Shown piece by piece: positions 52,611-54,913 of a stretch of 54,913 nucleotides of DNA. Position numbers and translations under genes: made by a program. Within the stretch, counting starts at the first letter, position 1. Each line of letters begins with the position of its first letter. The DNA comes from Treponema sp. (lineage in GTDB: Bacteria > Spirochaetota > Spirochaetia > Treponematales > Breznakiellaceae), in assembly GCA_009784975.1 (NCBI GenBank), contig WQXG01000012.1:1-54913 (forward strand). The letters run 5' to 3'. Under the pieces are notes generated by a model that worked only from the letters and a program-made list of their open reading frames with translations, was not told the origin of the DNA and searched no databases.

Positions 52611-52709
52611 CCTTGTATTTTTTACAAAAATGGGTGTTTTTAGCCTTGTGTTTTTGACAAAAACTGCTGTTTTTAGCCTTGTATTTTTGACAGAATGCTG
52701 TTAGATTTG
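52611..52709 (+). repeat. Three direct repeats with exact 33-base period upstream of a DUF4143 gene
   Basis: ccttgt begins at 52611, 52644 and 52677; each unit continues (a/g)ttttt(g/t)aca(a/g)a and a tg(g/c)tgttttta tail. Units 2 and 3 contain ttgaca. The array ends 15 bases before the TTG start. Like the 23-base array upstream of the other DUF4143 ATPase gene, it may be an operator. Confidence 0.75.
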
Positions 52710-52724
52710 TATTGGAGGTTAAAA

Positions 52725-54053
52725 TTGGCAAAACACGCATATATTTCCAGAAAAATTGATAGTGATTTGCTCTACTGGATGCAGGAAAGTGACCGAAAGC
52801 CTCTATTGCTTAGGGGTGCCAGACAAGTGGGAAAATCCAGTGCTGTAAGGCATTTGGCTAAGCATTTTGCTCATTTTTTGGAGATAAATTTTGAGTTGGA
52901 TAAAAATGCTCAAGACCTGTTTGCGAAAGGGGATTTATCTCCTCAAAGATTATGTGAGGAACTTGCTGCAATATATGAAACTCCGATAATCCCTGGAAAA
53001 ACATTGTTATTTCTTGACGAAATTCAGGGTTCTTTGCCCGCAATCTCATCTCTTCGTTTTTTCTACGAAAAACTCAGGGAACTGCATGTAATTGCCGCAG
53101 GTTCTCTTTTGGAATTTGCTTTTCAGGAATTATCTTCTTTTGGGGTCGGGCGGGTACGTTCCATGTTTATGTATCCTATGAATTTTTCTGAATTTTTAAT
53201 TGCCTGCAATCATCAAATGTTGCTGCAAGCCATTCAAAATGCAGATTATAAAAACCCATTATCCGAACCAATACACAATAAAACGATCGAGCTTCTTAAA
53301 AAGTTTTTTATACTCGGCGGAATGCCGGAAGTTGTTTCCGCTTATGTTAATAATAATGATCTGCTTTCCTGTCAGCGGATTTTGGATGATCTGGTAATTT
53401 CGTTACGCTCGGATTTTTCTAAATACAGGGAAAAAGTACCGTCTATGCAGATATCAGCAGTGTTTAATTCTGTAGTGGCTCAAATGGGCAAAAAATTTGT
53501 TTATTCGAATGTTTCCAGAGACTATACCCATAGGCAATTAAAGGAAGGTCTTGAACTTTTAATTATGTCAGGACTGGTAATACCTGTTTTTCATTCTGCA
53601 GCTAACGGAATTCCGCTGGGGGCGGAAATTGATATTAAAAAGCAAAAATTACTTTTGCTGGATACAGGTATTTTTCAAAGATTGCTGGGACTGCCTTTAT
53701 CTGATTTATTAATCAGCGATGATTTTTCTCTGATAAACAAAGGCAGTATTGCTGAATTATTTACCGGCTTGGAGATATTAAAATCCGCTTCATGTTACGA
53801 ACAAAAAAGTCTGTATTACTGGCACCGCGAAAACAAAAGCAGTAATGCCGAAGTCGATTATGTCATACAAATAGGAAAAAACATCATCCCAATCGAAGTA
53901 AAAAGCAGCAACAAGGGAGCAATGCAAAGTATACGTTTATTCATGCAGGAAAAGCAATCTCCCTTTGGTATTCGCACATCGCTGGAAAACTTTGGGGAAT
54001 TACCGGATATTAAAATCATCCCGCTTTACGCGATTGGGGATTGCGTAAATTAA
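52725..54053 (+). CDS. AAA_14/DUF4143-type ATPase
   Basis: 442 residues. The start is a TTG at 52725 with GGAGG 6 bases upstream; an ATG at 52695 lies in the repeat array and has no site. Walker A RGARQVGKSS near 30, Walker B LFLDEIQG near 100, sensor VIAAGSLLEF. The C-terminal DUF4143 ends in SSNAEVDYVIQIGKNIIPIEVKSSNKG (Asp...Glu-x-Lys). Only distantly like the gene at 33030, in sequence style and in its PD-(D/E)XK-like tail. Function uncertain; often mobile-associated. Confidence 0.85.
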   Translation: MAKHAYISRKIDSDLLYWMQESDRKPLLLRGARQVGKSSAVRHLAKHFAHFLEINFELDKNAQDLFAKGDLSPQRLCEELAAIYETPIIPGKTLLFLDEIQGSLPAISSLRFFYEKLRELHVIAAGSLLEFAFQELSSFGVGRVRSMFMYPMNFSEFLIACNHQMLLQAIQNADYKNPLSEPIHNKTIELLKKFFILGGMPEVVSAYVNNNDLLSCQRILDDLVISLRSDFSKYREKVPSMQISAVFNSVVAQMGKKFVYSNVSRDYTHRQLKEGLELLIMSGLVIPVFHSAANGIPLGAEIDIKKQKLLLLDTGIFQRLLGLPLSDLLISDDFSLINKGSIAELFTGLEILKSASCYEQKSLYYWHRENKSSNAEVDYVIQIGKNIIPIEVKSSNKGAMQSIRLFMQEKQSPFGIRTSLENFGELPDIKIIPLYAIGDCVN

Positions 54054-54084
54054 AAAGCGCATCCTGCACCATTAATTTTCCATC

Positions 54085-54290
54085 CTATTTCCGGTGTAAT
54101 TGCAAAACCAGATTTTTCATAGTAATAATATCTGCTGGAGCAAATCGTCTGCCGCCGTGAAAACTTGAGGTCACAAATTGTGACCTCAAGTTGCCCCATT
54201 TGTCCTGAACAGGTTCTAAACTTGATATTCCAAATTGGAATCTCAAGTTTGGGAAGTGGTAGCTGTTACCAGTAGATCGGCTTTAGTTTA
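54085..54290 (-). pseudogene. ORF6N-domain gene relic
   Basis: Minus-strand frame with no start: NSYHFPNLRFQFGISSLEP, then QDKWGNLRSQFVTSSFHGGRR, then FAP, and a run to a TAG at 54085-54087. It matches the ORF6N pattern 'LR.qFgiS...GGRRy.P' twice in tandem. After FAP the expected YVFTEHG is missing. Two palindromes (54163-54191, perfect 14-base arms; 54218-54250, 16-base arms with one mismatch) fall exactly on the two LR(S/F)QF segments. Confidence 0.65.
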
Positions 54291-54496
54291 TTTTTTTAGT
54301 CCTTGAATAGTTTCCAGATCAAGACCTGTTATTTTTTTAATAACCTCAGGGGTTAAACCCTCTGCCAGTGATTTGCTGGCTGCTGTGAGTTTTTCGTGTT
54401 TGCTGCAACTTTCCAGCCTTCGGTATGACCGTCTTCCCAGCTTTCCTTGCGGGCATAAGCAAGCGTGTCTTCCATATTCCATTTTGCGTATAACAC
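54288..54496 (-). pseudogene. Frameshifted Rpn-family (PD-(D/E)XK transposase/nuclease) C-terminus
   Basis: A GTG at 54496 with AAGGAGG upstream opens VLYAKWNMEDTLAYARKESW and stops at 54353; the continuation, SLAEGLTPEVIKKITGLDLE and TIQGLKK, is in the next frame and ends at 54288. That end is the typical C-terminus of Rpn/PDDEXK_2 proteins. One frameshift separates the halves. Confidence 0.6.
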
Positions 54497-54522
54497 GCTA
54501 AGCACCTCCTTAGAATAGTAGC

Positions 54523-54913
54523 CTACCGCTTCTCCAGCTCCGCCATCAGCCTTGCGATAACCGCATCCTTGTCAGCGATAACCGCATCCTTGTTAGTGAT
54601 AGTCGCACCCATGTCGGCAATTACCGCGTCTTTGTCAGCATGCTTTGCTTCACTCTCGGCAAGCATATTTTTTACTTTTTCAAATACGCTCTTGTTATGA
54701 TACATGTCCATCTCAGCCATTTTGCGGCTGCGGAATAACGCCTTCTCGTCTTCGTTTTGGCTTATTTCCTGTAGTATTGTCGCTGCCATAGCTATCTCCT
54801 CTTTCTCCCTTATTATATCATTAATTTTACTTCTTTGCTCAAGGATCGGAGCGAATCTTAAAAATAAAAGCCATTTTTCAAACGATGTCAATTGTTCTAT
54901 GGGTTTTGCCAAT
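54523..54913 (-). CDS. Rpn-family (PDDEXK_2) protein, C-terminal part, runs off the window
   Basis: 130 residues visible: LTSFEKWLLFLRFAPILEQRSKINDIIREKEEIAMAATILQEIS matches the middle of Rpn recombination-promoting nuclease/putative transposase proteins. It ends in a degenerate repeat, DKDAVIADMGATITNKDAVIADKDAVIARL, likely coiled coil. The catalytic domain would be beyond the window. The 26-base gap to the frameshifted piece suggests both were one gene, or a duplicated end. Confidence 0.6.
   Translation of the reverse strand, partial: LAKPIEQLTSFEKWLLFLRFAPILEQRSKINDIIREKEEIAMAATILQEISQNEDEKALFRSRKMAEMDMYHNKSVFEKVKNMLAESEAKHADKDAVIADMGATITNKDAVIADKDAVIARLMAELEKR

Noticed and set aside
54163-54250. 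Operators for a nearby gene
   Set aside because: The palindromes coincide with ORF6N codons and match the intact gene, so they are explained better as part of that family.

Overview
The window looks like chromosome from a host-associated spirochaete, most likely a Treponema-like species. The reasons are an archaeal-type UMP kinase, pyruvate phosphate dikinase, many large lipoproteins with relaxed lipoboxes, a small SRP RNA directly upstream of dnaX, and many GC-rich palindromic intergenic repeats in a moderately AT-rich genome. The genus is inferred from gene content and style, not from a database match.

Layout. 1-6.5 kb is accessory: an HTH regulator, a 1386-residue GLUG-repeat surface lipoprotein, repeat-filled spacers and a GNAT toxin-antitoxin pair. 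6.5-12 kb is a minus-strand cluster, read cysS, ECF sigma factor, anti-sigma factor, secreted protein, transglutaminase-fold lipoprotein, UMP kinase. 12.0-14.6 kb is a strongly AT-rich island: a SAM methyltransferase, then an overlapping pair of a PD-(D/E)XK nuclease-like protein and an unknown protein. It is enclosed by two inverted copies of a ~165-bp hairpin element. 14.7-24.9 kb has a cation exchanger, a retropepsin-like protease pair, two big Ig-domain lipoproteins (one a pectate lyase) that share a C-terminal domain, a membrane LuxR-type regulator and a DUF898 protein. 25-37 kb has a DEAH helicase, ppdK with a histone-H1-like tail, a radical SAM protein, an RNA methyltransferase with an in-frame 12-bp repeat, a DUF4143 ATPase behind a 23-bp repeat array, an aldo/keto reductase and small membrane proteins.

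37.4-51.7 kb is mostly housekeeping: rpmE, rho; HU, lnt, response regulator, bactofilin, cinA; rpsT and a small zinc-ribbon gene; ffs, dnaX, ybaB, recR; a chemotaxis receptor; and polA, interrupted by one in-frame TGA. 51.7-54.9 kb is accessory again: a hairpin repeat, an ORF6N-domain gene, a second DUF4143 ATPase behind a 33-bp repeat array, an ORF6N relic and decayed Rpn-type nuclease/transposase pieces.

The strongest points for follow-up are the hairpin-flanked nuclease island, the covarying palindromes inside ORF6N coding sequence, the TGA-split polA, the ppdK/H1-like reading frame with a possible internal start, and repeat sequence inserted in frame in lnt. No tRNA, rRNA or CRISPR array was seen.
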